Below, piece by piece: positions 1 to 10,105 of a stretch of DNA of 20,596 nucleotides; position 1 is the stretch's first letter, and every line of letters begins with the position of its first letter. The DNA comes from Didymodactylos carnosus. Taxonomy: Eukaryota; Rotifera; Eurotatoria; Philodinida; Philodinidae. Where the stretch lies: the NCBI GenBank assembly GCA_905250885.1, contig CAJNOQ010003335.1, positions 1 through 20,596 on the forward strand, written 5' to 3'. Under the pieces are notes generated by a model. That model ran no database searches. It was not told where the DNA came from and worked only from the letters and a program-made list of their open reading frames with translations. The position numbers were made by a program, and so were the translations under genes.

Positions 1-1425
1 GAACTTTTTAATATTAGATGAAAACAGTCTGAAAACCCTCATTTTCGTAAAACTGGCTTTTCGGTAGATTTTTAAAACTTTTTATGAAAACAAATATTGC
101 CACAAGACTCAGCATGGTCGATTACCCCTAGTTCATCCGTCTTTAAGGCTACCAAGAATCACCTAGTGCCAGTCCTGGGACTCGTTGCAAATCCGATACA
201 ACACCCGAACAACCGAAGAAAATCAAGGTCTCACTTTACTCCCATTTTGAAGAGAACGCCCCGAGCTATCAGTCCATGAAAAAAGTCAATACATCCCTAT
301 GTGAATCTGGGCACATCCAAACTAGTTTTCTAAAGATCTTCTGAAAAACTCGCTTCAGAAGTTTTTCCGGAATTCGGTTTTGCTTATAAAAAGATGTGAT
401 CAGATGTTTAGTTTTTAAAATGAGAATCGTAGGTCTCGATCTCATTCCTGTCAATAGTTATTTAAAAAGCAACCACCTGCTTTGACTTCTGGCGCCGATA
501 GTAGTAAGCCAATGACCACAGTAATGAGAACAGAGTTTAAAGAATATCATAGATAGGATATTGAATAAAGTGGTAGAAATATATTTTTATTAAATAAAAG
601 ATTGTAATAATTTTTTTTGAAAAATTTACTTTAATGTCAAACTTTACTTTTTCGATAATGCGATGTTTGTGATTGAGGTATCGGTTATGTTAACACATCC
701 ATTAATCGATAACACGAGTGCACTGTTTCGTTGTTGTTTAATTGTAAGATTGGCGCCGATTAAAATCCATAATTTAAATATTAGAGTGACAATATAAGCG
801 ATGAGTACACCCTTCGAATAAAAAGCTTTTCGTCCTTGGCATTTGTTTAAGTTGTTTTGGTTATTTTTAGAGTTTTCGAAAAACGATTTCTGAAAACCTA
901 AGGGCAGCTGGCATAGTGATATTCGGAATCAGGGTGGTTAATAATGCATGACCCACTTGAAAAAAAACAATTTTTTTTCCGACTAATTTTGAGGTACTAC
1001 GGATTTTACCGTATGAGATCTGTCGGGAAAATCCCTTCGGAAAAATTTACTTTCTACAAGGATAAACGTCCCACGAGCTGCTCTTTCCAGTGGTGGAAAC
1101 CGCAGATCTTTAGATCTTTTCGTTCCGGTTCACTCATCTTATTTTCAGAAATATATAATAATATCTGTTCAAAAAAAAAGAAGGCCCCCGATATTTTTTG
1201 GATACCTTTTCAGTGAAAATAGCTAGAACCTTGCGATTCTCAGCATTCGACAAAGAACAGTTTGGGAAGTAGATCTATGAAAAAATTCAGGCTTCGGATT
1301 AGGTCTGTCATGGTAAGCCTTTCCAAGCAATATGTCCAAGCTTGCCGCTCCTGCATCCAGTAATGAATTTTGAATTCTGAGATGTTGATTCGAACATCTA
1401 GACTGACCTTTTAGAAACTGCACGA
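1..1425. other. Intergenic, no gene supported
   Basis: AT-rich with homopolymer runs. Open frames at 97-279 and 944-1216 lack family motifs and gene-like context. The minus-strand frame at 1423-1223 reads like protein (NSLLDAGAASLDILLGKAY) but has no ATG start and no recognised domain. Nothing firm. Confidence 0.4.
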
Positions 1426-1607
1426 CTAAGAGGCGACTAACTGTCTTGGTCTCGAATAGTCGGCAGAAAACCAGGCAGGCTTTGTCGAGTTGGCAATTTC
1501 ACATGAACATTGATGTACGCATTGAATGTCTAGTCTATTATTTTTTGATAGATTACAAGAAAGACATATTAGCTGAAGATGCAGTAACACTTCTACTAGA
1601 GCTGACA

Positions 1608-1992
1608 AACTGACGAGTACCAGCATCGCACTTTTGCCTTTCAGAACGCCGTGTATGCAAAAATGAGTAACAGAGCAAAATGAACAGGAATATTGACGCC
1701 GTCGATCCTCAACATTTTACAGCGAATTACTCTAGTGGAATTTGTAGAACAACAACATCTGTAACTAATCATCGTACCAGAAGAATACGAAGACTTAAGA
1801 GTATTAACCAACATAAACGTCTCTCTGTTTCTGTTAATCTCGGACACTTTTTGTTTTGTTTTTGTATCTTCCATTCATGTTAAATACCATTAAATTTTAT
1901 TAACTTCGTTAATGATTGTTTAACATATTCAACATATAAATTATAACTTCTCATATTTATTGGATTCATTCGATAATTTAATATTTTTCGTT
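1608..1992. repeat. Direct repeat block, copy 1 (48-bp shorter)
   Basis: 385 nt starting aactgacgagtaccagcatc and ending ttaatatttttcgtt. It aligns end to end with 6863-7295 with a single 48-nt gap and about ten substitutions by eye (about 97% identity). Sharp ends on both sides mark a duplication or dispersed repeat. On the minus strand it contains a possible GT-AG intron (1887-1831, 57 nt). The GT...AG interval at 1777-1759 is only 19 nt here. Confidence 0.85.
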
Positions 1993-2243
1993 CGCATTTT
2001 CTGTCATTCTTCTCACTATATTCATCTGAATTAATTAATTTACATTGTAAATTATATGATGTACTACAACAATATGCTATATGCAAATTTTCGGAAAACT
2101 TTTGCATTTCTACACTACCGAAATTTAATCTACGACCTCCTGATGGCGACGAAAATAATTGTTCAGCAATTTTAATCATTTCTTTTATTTTTAGCTGATA
2201 TGGTTGTCGAAATATAATTGTAAATTCAAAAGTATATCCATGG
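1880..2243 (-). CDS. Hypothetical open frame, possibly an exon or decayed exon
   Basis: An open frame of about 120 codons starts after CATTTTAG (a possible 3' splice site) near 2244 with FHGYTFEFTIIFRQPY. It passes an internal ATG at 2179 (MIKIAEQLFSSPSGGRRLNF) and ends SLTKLIKFNGI at 1880. Upstream, a separate ATG near 2482 opens MDTEPKELFANILN and loses frame, so a larger broken gene is possible. The last 113 nt are shared with the copy at 7183-7295. All three substitutions that fall in this frame between the copies change the amino acid, which argues against selection on it. No family recognised. Confidence 0.25.
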
Positions 2244-2639
2244 AACTAAAATGAAATATAGCTCCGAAGCGCACTCACACCTGTAACCTGGTCTCAAATA
2301 AAAAGCTCGTCCTGTTCTATATACGGTACTATAAGCAAAATTATAAGAGAACGTTCGAATCACTTTGTTTTCTATAACTTTTGGTCCTTTTAGACACTGA
2401 ATATTTCGTTTGATTAGTAGCAAATTCTGAATCTACGGTTCAAAATATTTGCGAATAGTTCCTTCGGTTCGGTATCCATTTTTTGACTTTGTTTTTACTA
2501 TTTTTGATAATATATTTGACAGAAAAAAGTGTTAGTATTTTCTATTCAGATATCCGTTCCTTCTTATTCCAGAACAGAAAACTTACAAAAAACAAAGACA
2601 GTAATAGTACAAGAACGTTTTCTGCTATTCTAGCTCGCT

Positions 2640-4185
2640 CTACGATGACGACGGTGTCGTAGGTATGGTAGTAGTAGTACTCGAAGAGGACGATGACGAC
2701 AGTTTAAATTCATCAATAACATTTTTAGCAAATAAATCATCTTCTAAAAAATCAATAGCAACGAAAGCTAATGATTTTGATGCTTTAATTGTTTCTTGAA
2801 ATGCTTGTTCAGTCGTTGCAGCCTTCTCAAATTCTTTTGTATGTGGGCCTTGTTGATTTTCTGTAGGAATTGAATATTCAGCATGTATGGCTGGTACAAC
2901 ATAGGAAACATGTCCTTGATCTGTTGAACCTGAGGATATTTCACGTTGTTCATATTTTGATAGAATATTACTACTATTAACACCTTGAACTTTTGAAAAA
3001 TATAATTCATAAAGATTACCAAGTATACTATTTATTTTAACATCTTTATTTAAACCTTTTTCCGTAATTTTTACTTGACATCCTGTAGCATTTGCAGCAG
3101 CTATGAAACATGCAATAACACGTGGCTTTAATTCATTTAATAATTCGTTGACAGTTGGCGTACGAATCATGAATATACCTTTCGTATAATCCGGAATAAC
3201 ATTTGCAGCTGTACCACCGTTAACAATAATACCATGTAGACGATAGGATGAATGTAGTTGTTGACGCAGTGCACTTACGGAGTTAAATGCTAATATTAAT
3301 GCATCTAATGCATTTCTGCCATTCCACGGTGAAATGGCTGCATGTGCTGATTTACCAAAATATTCAACTTCAAATTTCGTTATTGCACGATATGGTATGA
3401 ATGCACCGGAGTAACGTGATGGATGTGCCATTATATTCATATCAACACTTTTATAATACCCTCCGTTAATAAGATCCAATTTACCGCTGCCATTCTCTTC
3501 AGCTGGTGTACCAAATAATTTAACAGTACCATTTAACTTTGTTTCATTCAGAAATTCTTTAACAGCTAATGCAGCACCTAAACTTGCAATAGCAATTAAA
3601 TTATGACCACATGCGTGACCGATAACAGGTAGAGCATCGTACTCGGAATTAAAAGATACAGTTCTACCACCATCACCATTTCCGTAAGTTGCAACAAATG
3701 CTGTTGAACGATTAGCAATACCATATTCAACTGTGAAACCTTCCTGCTCTAAAAAATCGACAAGTAATTTTGATGATTTATATTCTTCATAGGCAGTTTC
3801 ACGATAATTATGAATCATTTTTGAAATATTACGTAAATTATTATCATAGAATTTGAATGTATCATTAATAACTGAACGAATTTGGTCTATGCTAGTATTG
3901 ATATCTTCTTCATCTTCATTACATTTAATTCCTAGAAAGAAGAAGAACGTTGTATTTGCAGCTATGGTGCAGAGAAACCACGAGTTCGGAAACATAGTCT
4001 ACGGATGACTGCATACAAAGATGTTGACTATGATGACGACAGAAAATACTTTCTCTGTTTTAGAATGAATATATAGAGACCATAAATCACCTTTATTTTC
4101 TTTTTTTTGTGTACTTACCTACAGAGAATGATTTTGTTAGAATTTTAAGAAGTAGAAATAGAATAAATAGATCACTCTTTCTCAT
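2640..4185 (-). CDS. Secreted PM20D2-like M20 family metallopeptidase, two exons
   Basis: Spliced from exon 1 (4185-4119) and exon 2 (3931-2640), giving 452 residues. Exon 1 starts with ATG and encodes a signal peptide (MRKSD, then core LFILFLLLKIL). It ends in phase 1 at GTAAGTAC. The acceptor is a pyrimidine run ending TTTCTAG at 3932, and the join restores frame. Exon 2 alone could start at an ATG at 3995, but the residues added there (NTTFFFFL) are the translated pyrimidine tract. Motifs in spliced numbering: EYDALP then HACGH at 128-132 (C130 and H132 as metal ligands), PAEE at 165-168, AHP with H192, the lid/dimerisation domain with GKSAHA at about 205-310, GSTD near 357-360, and GPHTKEF with H386. 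All M20D-type ligands are present, so activity is likely. Vertebrate PM20D2 cleaves dipeptides such as beta-alanyl-lysine and is not secreted; the signal peptide here suggests extracellular or lumenal hydrolysis (inference). The last 20 residues are Ser/Thr-rich. The family call is firm; the substrate is unknown. Confidence 0.88.
3932..4118 (-). other. Intron of the M20 peptidase gene
   Basis: 187-nt candidate intron with a GTAAGTAC donor and a pyrimidine-rich TTCTTCTTTCTAG acceptor. Phase 1 on both sides joins the signal-peptide exon to the catalytic exon. Removing it replaces an awkward N-terminus with a textbook signal peptide. Splicing is inferred, not observed. Confidence 0.75.
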
Positions 4186-4300
4186 TGTAATGGATCTCTC
4201 CATCACACAGCTTCACTAATGATGAGTGATCGTCAAATTTCTTGAAATACCGCTGAGAGTGGTGATGTAGCCTTTTTTCTTGTTTTTTTTCTCCTGACAC

Positions 4301-4998
4301 AACATTTTTTTCTGAATCTGCATTGCAAAATGCATGTGAAAATGTGATTCTGAAGTTTGGGAAAAAATTTGTTTCCGAAGAAACTCAAAAACATGACCCT
4401 CCGCTCAGAAAAGCATCAAATCTTTTGCCTTAAGAGGTGAAGCATTGTTTCTCACGGCATTCGAACCGTCCTGAAGCGGAGAACATAGTTATAGCTACAG
4501 ATTTCTGATTTTTTTCCGATGGCTCTTGAAGACCCGGTTTTCTGTAGAACCAGTTTTTCAGAAACTCTAAAAAATAATCAAAACTTTCCTTACTGCGGCA
4601 TGATTGTAGCCCGCAAAATTCTGATTCGAATGCGATATCTCCCAGCTCTAGATAACAGTTCTTTGCAAATTTGTAGAATTTACAAAAAAAGCCCTAAATT
4701 AATCTTTTTCTTCCTATTCATGCAGCTTTGAGCCGACAATGAATATTTAGAGCTTTTCTTGTAAATTCTACAAATTTGCAAAGAACTGTTATCTAGAGCT
4801 GGGCTATAACTATGTTCTCCGCTTCAGGACGGTTCGAATGCCGTGAGAAACAAGGCTTCATCTCTTAAGGCAAAAGATTTGATGCGTTTCTGAGCGGAGG
4901 GTCACGTTTTTGAGTTTCTTCGGAAACAAATTTTTTCCCAAACTTCAGAATCACATTTTCATATGCATTTTGCAATGCAGATTCAGAAAAAAAATGTT
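4301..4998. mobile_element. Large foldback element with asymmetric arms
   Basis: Left arm 4301-4495 is the near-perfect reverse complement of 4803-4998. Inner left arm 4641-4698 pairs with 4745-4803. The right arm is continuous, while the left is interrupted by 145 unpaired nt (4496-4640), so one side gained an insertion or the other lost a segment. The loop is about 46 nt. No transposase is encoded; the open frame at 4519-4731 is a shadow within it. It begins 116 bp upstream of the M20 start codon. Likely a foldback/MITE-type non-autonomous element. I saw no clear target-site duplication. Confidence 0.8.
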
Positions 4999-5701
4999 TC
5001 AAGGCTCCGAAATGCAATGAGATAAACTATTGTCATTTTTCTCGAAGGACGTCCATGTTAAGTGAACTTCAAAAAACGGATTTTTAGAGACCCTTTCCAG
5101 AGCCGTATGTGAATTCCCCCAAAATGGCTTTGAGGCATGAATAGTATTGGATTCATAGATTAGAATGGCATTATAGTTCCAACATTTGAGACACTATCGG
5201 ACGAGAAAATGGAACTGGAAACTAGGCTATTTTTCGTTTTCTATCGACTTTCGAGCTCAGCCGTGCATCAACCAAGAGACTTGTATGAATGAATTTCATA
5301 ATTCATAGCAGAGGTATACTTGTATAATGGATAGAAGTAACATCCAATGCAATAACAAAGTTTTTAGCTTAAAAAAAGTATGTTATTATATTACTAAATT
5401 ATATTATTATTATTACGCTGCAGTTATGAGCTCTTAATCAACTTCCCAGATCAAGATACAAACATCACAAATCTGACTTTTATACAAGTATCGTTTTAGG
5501 CAATTTATAGGGCTTTTACGAAAAGCTCTATAACTTTTTAACGATGTAAGTCCGAATGAAAAAACTTTGGGAATCTTCCTATATTGGCTGCCTCTTCCTA
5601 AAGTAAAATCCTGAGCCCAAAACTCAAACATCGATTGAACAATCGATACGTAAAAAGGTTGTTCTCGTCGTGCAACAACTCTTAAAGAAAACATAAGTTA
5701 T
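4999..5701. other. Intergenic, no gene firmly supported
   Basis: Holds an 86-codon minus-strand frame (5694-5434) with no recognised family, and a small inverted repeat, tatagggcttttacg/aaaagctctata, near 5506-5532. Otherwise featureless. Confidence 0.4.
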
Positions 5702-6244
5702 CTACTCTTGATGAAAGCAAGATGGATGTCTATCAGCAACATGGTTAACTAAGAAAAAGAAAAGATAATAATTAATCATGACGTTCCACTGAAAAGAAAA
5801 AAAGAACATCAAAGAAATATGTTTAGGTTTGCTTCTGAATTCTTTTATTCTCCACGACCTTTAGCATAGCAAATTAGCACAAAAATTAACTTATTTATGT
5901 CTCTGTGAGTAACTCCTAATTTTACCAAAAAGATTATGAACAGACAAAATGAATACAAATTCAGGTGGTTACATCTCTGGGACTTATCAAAAAGTTATTT
6001 AGTCATATGAATAAAGTACACGAGACCCTCTGAACAGCAACAAAAAAGACTTACGTTGTACTCCACTATTACTACCTTTCTTCAATGAACCGGTTAAACC
6101 TGAAAGAAAAAAAAGAGTTACGTTTTTTTATAATTAAGTCAAACTTTGACAATAAAATCTCCAATTTAATTTACCATTTATAAAATAACAATCACTTAAT
6201 AATAAAGCAATGAATATTAAATAGAGATACATATTATTTGCCAT
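5702..6244 (-). CDS. Candidate small secreted peptide gene, three exons
   Basis: The start ATG (6244-6242) opens a hydrophobic leader with core YLYLIFIALLLSDCYF. Exon 1 (6244-6175) ends in phase 1. Intron 1 (6174-6100, 75 nt) runs from GTAAAT to a run of T/C ending CTTTCAG. Exon 2 (6099-6055) encodes LTGSLKKGSNSGVQ. Intron 2 has a consensus GTAAGTC donor at 6054. Two strong acceptors follow: TTTTCAG at 5789, giving the ending LERHD and stop at 5772, and TTTTTCTTAG at 5749, giving LNHVADRHPSCFHQE and stop at 5702. An AATAAA (5849-5844) lies inside the long form of intron 2. The product would be about 43-53 residues, secreted, with one KK dibasic pair. No family is recognised; a neuropeptide-like or other short secreted peptide is only a guess. 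Exon 1, intron 1 and exon 2 are better supported than the 3' end. Confidence 0.45.
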
Positions 6245-6352
6245 TGTTCTTGTTGAATGCTTGTGTAGAACTTTATACGTAGAGAAGACCAAATTCTAAA
6301 AACAAAACGAACTAATGCTTTCACAGAGAAATTTGAAGGAACGTGGAAGAGT

Positions 6353-6473
6353 GTATCTTATCTACATAAGTTACTCTGATCGCTCATACCTCAAAATGTA
6401 AGTATCTGATGACTGTATCTTATGTACATAAGTTACTTTGATTCCTCACACCTCAATGTAAGTATTTGTATAC
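6353..6473. repeat. Two-copy tandem repeat, about 60 bp unit
   Basis: Units 6353-6414 and 6415-6473 both run gtatcttat-tacataagttact, then cacctcaa-like sequence, then atgtaagtat, with about 85% similarity. It lies just upstream of the small secreted peptide gene on the minus strand, so it could contain promoter-proximal sequence; nothing shows that directly. Confidence 0.7.
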
Positions 6474-6522
6474 ATATTTGATAACAGTAAGAGAGATATG
6501 CAGTAGCAAAGTTCAGAATAGA

Positions 6523-6540
6523 AAGAGAGAGAGAGAGGAG
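6523..6540. repeat. (AG)n microsatellite
   Basis: Short purine run aagagagagagagagaggag-type followed by A-rich and then pyrimidine-rich DNA. Simple repeat only. Confidence 0.8.
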
Positions 6541-6862
6541 AAAAAGAACTTTTCTGTTCTATTTTTCTTTTATCTCTCTTATGTATTTTCTTTTTCTTCG
6601 AAAGAAATTGAAACTCTGTCTTCGTCGATAATTGACTATCTTGTTCGTTCAAACCAGCGGACAATAGCAATAGACGTACATATTGTCAAGCATTGTAATC
6701 TTTAGTGCAATGTCTTTCTATTTTTTTTTCAAAACTTAAGCTGTATTGAAGTACGCCGTCCGATAGATGTCCCCGTGTAATGAATGCTGCTACAGGAAGC
6801 TAATGTTACTCGTACTTCAGTTTCCTTTTCAAGGAGAGAAAAACCGAAGTATGACAATATAC

Positions 6863-7295
6863 AACTGACGAGTACCAGCATCGCACTTTTGCCTTTCAGA
6901 ACGCCGTGTATGTAAAAATGAGTAACAGAGCAAAATGAACAGGAATATTGACGCCGTCGATCCTCAACATTTCACAGCGAATTACTCTGGTGGAATTTGT
7001 AGAACAACAATATCTGTAACTAATCATTTCCTCATTAAAGAACAAATACAAAAGAAAAATACCAGCATCGTTTTGCGTACCAGAAGAATACGAAGACTTA
7101 AGAGTATTAACGAACATAAACGTCTCTCTGTTTCTGTTAATCTCGGACACTTTTTGTTTGGTTTTTGTATCTTCTATTCATGTTAAATACCATTAAATTT
7201 TATTAAGTTCTTTAATGATTGTTTAACATATTCAACATATAAATTATAACTTCTCATATTTATTGGATTCATTAGATAATTTAATATTTTTCGTT
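6863..7295. repeat. Direct repeat block, copy 2 (with extra 48 bp)
   Basis: 433 nt, the second copy of the block at 1608-1992 in the same orientation about 5.2 kb away. It carries an extra 48 nt at 7028-7075. On the minus strand this lies inside a GT...AG interval (7080-7014, 67 nt) of normal small-intron size. The 48 bases are a multiple of three, so open frames on both strands persist in both copies; those frames are not by themselves evidence of coding. Confidence 0.85.
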
Positions 7296-7728
7296 GCCGA
7301 GAGTTTATGTGATATTTAAGGTCTAGTAATGGGACAGATAAAATCTGATTTGAAAGGAAACAGATACAACCAAGTGTCCTCTGCTCGATACAGCCAAAAA
7401 TAACGTTCAAAAAATATTTTAAGGTAGCTCAAGTTCGCATAGAAAATGAGCCCTAAAAAACATTACTCAAAATCACGTCTATAAAATCCTTTTCCCGATG
7501 TTATTTCTTAATAGAGAATAGCGTATTGTACATCTGAGTTAGTTTGGATCCTCATTCTTTAGCACTTAGTCCCCGTCTGATACTATTTTCTGTAACATTT
7601 TTGATAACATTTTGGTTTACGTTGGTTGGTGTAATTTTGTGGCTCAAGGAAATAAACCACAATTTCTTTTCTTTTCGAGAAAAGGACAAAATCATACCCG
7701 ATGATTATTAATAGTATGGATAAAATAT

Positions 7729-7845
7729 GAAAAGAGAGCAGAATTATCATAGAATGGAGCGCGAAGAGTTATTTTTGAAATTTTTTGATTTATCGGACAA
7801 CGGCGTTGAAAAGAGAACGGAATTACTAATAGCTTGACCGCGCGA
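7729..7845. repeat. Pair of imperfect 38-bp direct repeats
   Basis: tgaaaagagagcagaattat...gagcgcga (7729-7765) and tgaaaagagaacggaattac...ccgcgcga (7807-7845) resemble each other. They sit 100-200 bp upstream of the zinc-finger fragment and could be subterminal repeats of the dead element. Weak evidence. Confidence 0.35.
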
Positions 7846-7947
7846 CGGCTGAACTAACAAATATTCACTGACCATGCAGTTAGTTATTTCATACAAAGTA
7901 ATTTTCACAAAGAAAACAGTCACACTACGTAAACTTTTTACTATACT

Positions 7948-8259
7948 ATGTCACGTAAGAGCTGGATTTTTGAAACTCTATGGAAATCACCAACAGATAT
8001 CGATACTATTGTTGAACAATATGAATTAACCAAATTTCGAATCGAATATACATCAGTTGGTGTTAAATATACACGTCGATGTGCGTCGTACAAAAAATTT
8101 CTATCGTGCGCTATGCAGCTACAAGCAAAACAATGGGACATAAGCGATGTCTATACCTTTGAAATGCCCAAATTCGGTAAACATGATCATGAACAATGAG
8201 CGTTGACAACGCGCGCTCCATCACCTATTCGAGACGATGTCAAAATATCGCGAGAATAA
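7948..8259 (+). pseudogene. MULE-type transposase N-terminal zinc-finger fragment, stop-interrupted
   Basis: The open frame from ATG at 7948 runs 83 codons to TGA at 8197. It shows a WRKY-GCM1/FLYWCH-like finger of the kind found at the N-terminus of Mutator-like transposases and related domesticated proteins: C45-x8-C54 (RRCASYKKFLSC), then H79-x-H81 (FGKHDHE). The same frame continues past the TGA as ALTTRAPSPIRDDVKISRE to TAA at 8257, and that stretch matches the region expected after HxH in this family (an R-x-SPxIRDxV helix). The TGA is therefore probably a disabling mutation. No transposase catalytic domain follows. The alternative is a short domesticated finger protein ending at 8199. 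Confidence 0.55.
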
Positions 8260-9393
8260 CCTGGTTACTAATTAATCCGTTGTCTTTTCAATTATTTTAC
8301 TTCACAATTTCGCGCTGAGTACGAATTCTACCTTCTCAGCATATAAAAATAAAAATTTTAGTGAAATAAGTTTAATTTTAAATTTTTGACCTAGAAACTC
8401 TACAAAATGGCTCATTTTTTTCGACAATTCAACTTTAGGAACAAAGCTTATGCCTTTTTGATTTGTCAAGATTCCAGTTTGAAAGCCTGAAAAAGTTTTT
8501 CAACATTTTTTTCCATATAAATCGATAGAATATCATCAAACACATGCCAAATACAAAAATCAAGTTTTTTGGAGGACATTAAGTGCCTGAAAATTCACTG
8601 ACAAAAAGGTGTGTCACGTCGTCACATTTATTTATTGAAATTTATAAGCGAGGGAAAGGCTTTAAAATTTTTTTTTAAATACTAAATAGCTCGTAAGTTT
8701 CTCTAAATGTTCGCTCTGGACAGTTTCCATTTGCTCAAATAGTTTCACTGAAAATTAGCGTTCAATTGGATGTACTCGCAATTTAGGGCCTTTTACCCAA
8801 ATTTCCCAACTTTTTACCAGAGACAGAGGACAGCGAACTGCACAAAATGGCGGTAGATTCATCCTTCTACCTCTTATAGTTTCTATAAAAATTGAGAATT
8901 ACTATGTCAAAAATGTCACACCGTTATGTTTGGAGAAACCGTGTACCTGTGTACTACATATTACGGCCTGTACTCACTTCATGTCTTCTCATCGTGACTT
9001 TATAAGAACTTTCTTCACGGTTATACGGTGGCGACAGTTTTTTACGAAACTCATCGGGAAGTCTTAAGACGAGTAGAAGTTCATATTGGTGACTACAGTT
9101 TTTAGATATTCTCCCATTAAAATTCTGATTAACACCTATGGTATCTGCAATAACCAAACATTTACTGTCTTTCTTTATTTGACATTTCCACTCACCCATG
9201 TGGAGTATATAGCTGAATGTGTGGTACTTCCTCTATCGTCGTCTTTCTGTTTGATTCTGTATCACTCCACATCTTGTACTCTCTATAGGGACAGCAAACC
9301 ATGGTTGTCCCCTTCTTGAACATTTACAGTAAAACAGAACAGAATACAAAATAAAAGAACGACATACGCTCAGAGATGTGCGCCGCGCCGATT
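8260..9393. other. Intergenic, nothing recognised
   Basis: AT-rich DNA with scattered short open frames on both strands, none with motifs. Probably old repeat sequence. Confidence 0.4.
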
Positions 9394-9534
9394 CGCCGCC
9401 GTCGCTGAAGTCGGAGAAAAATTATTACGACTTCCGCCGCCGCCGCCGCTGACAGCGGAGAAAAACTGTTCTGACTTCCGCCACCGCCATGTCGTTAAAC
9501 TTTTGTCGTCGCCGAGGGCGGAGAAAATTTGTTT
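9394..9534. repeat. GC-rich minisatellite cluster A
   Basis: Three diverged units of about 40-55 bp, each built as cgccgcc(g/a)ccg, then a short spacer, then gcggagaaaa and t-rich sequence ending gactt. The GC content stands out sharply from the AT-rich surroundings. Confidence 0.7.
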
Positions 9535-9689
9535 CAGAAAATGTTGACTATTTTTGTTAGTACGTTCTTACCTTAGGCATCTAGCGCGCAGCGCGTTTCC
9601 ATCTTTTCGTATACGGCAACGTACAAATTCAGTCAGGGCGCGAAGAACGTGCCAGAAATGAAAGAGAACGTTGTTTTACTTAAATTATG

Positions 9690-9822
9690 AGATTCGCCGC
9701 CGATAACTAATATTTACACGCCGCCGCCGAAGGCGGAGGAAGTTTTCATAACCTCGCACCGCCGCCAAAGGTACAGGAAATTTTCACAGCCTCGCGCCGC
9801 CGCTGAAAATTTTTTATCGGCG
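9690..9822. repeat. GC-rich minisatellite cluster B
   Basis: Same family as 9394-9534: units of about 38 bp at 9719-9756 and 9757-9794 (cgccgccgccgaaggcggagg then ttttcataacctcg), plus a partial unit at 9795-9822. An isolated attcgccgccg-type start occurs at 9692 and also at 9391. The open frame across it on the minus strand is repeat translation (A/R/G-rich) and not a gene. Confidence 0.7.
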
Positions 9823-10066
9823 CACATATCTGCATACGCTGCCGTAGTCAGACTATTTGAGTCAAAGATGCATACTTTTTTCCTACTTTCAATAAAATGT
9901 AAAACGTGATTAATGTGCCTGCAGTCGATTAATCTCGAGTTAAACAAACAAATGATGCTATAGCATCAACAGCTATAACTGTTTTACTTTTTGTGTGAGA
10001 AGTCAAAAAGTGGCAACTTCTAATGAAAGACCTTTGCCATGTGTAATACACCATGCTATCGCTTAC

Positions 10067-10105
10067 ATAAACTGTTTGATACACAATGTGTATCAAACAG
10101 TTTAT
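10067..10105. repeat. 39-bp perfect palindrome
   Basis: Two 19-nt arms, ataaactgtttgatacaca and its exact complement, flank a single A at 10086. No mismatches. It could be a protein-binding dyad, a tiny hairpin element or a remnant of a head-to-head junction. Confidence 0.9.

Noticed and set aside
944..1216. 90-codon plus-strand open frame
   Set aside because: No recognisable domain, lysine/phenylalanine-rich composition from A/T runs, and no supporting splice or promoter context.
1223..1626. Two adjacent minus-strand frames (one Cys-rich with a hydrophobic start)
   Set aside because: The first starts near the duplicated block and the second has no ATG. I could not link them by a normal-sized intron and recognise no family.
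2768..3022. 84-codon minus-strand frame inside the M20 gene
   Set aside because: Shadow frame of the peptidase coding sequence.
4465..4490. TTCGAA-containing box B-like motif in both foldback arms
   Set aside because: No matching box A was seen; probably part of the repeat sequence.
5434..5694. 86-codon minus-strand open frame
   Set aside because: No family, and it contains a small inverted repeat. It could be an unknown gene, but evidence is only its length.
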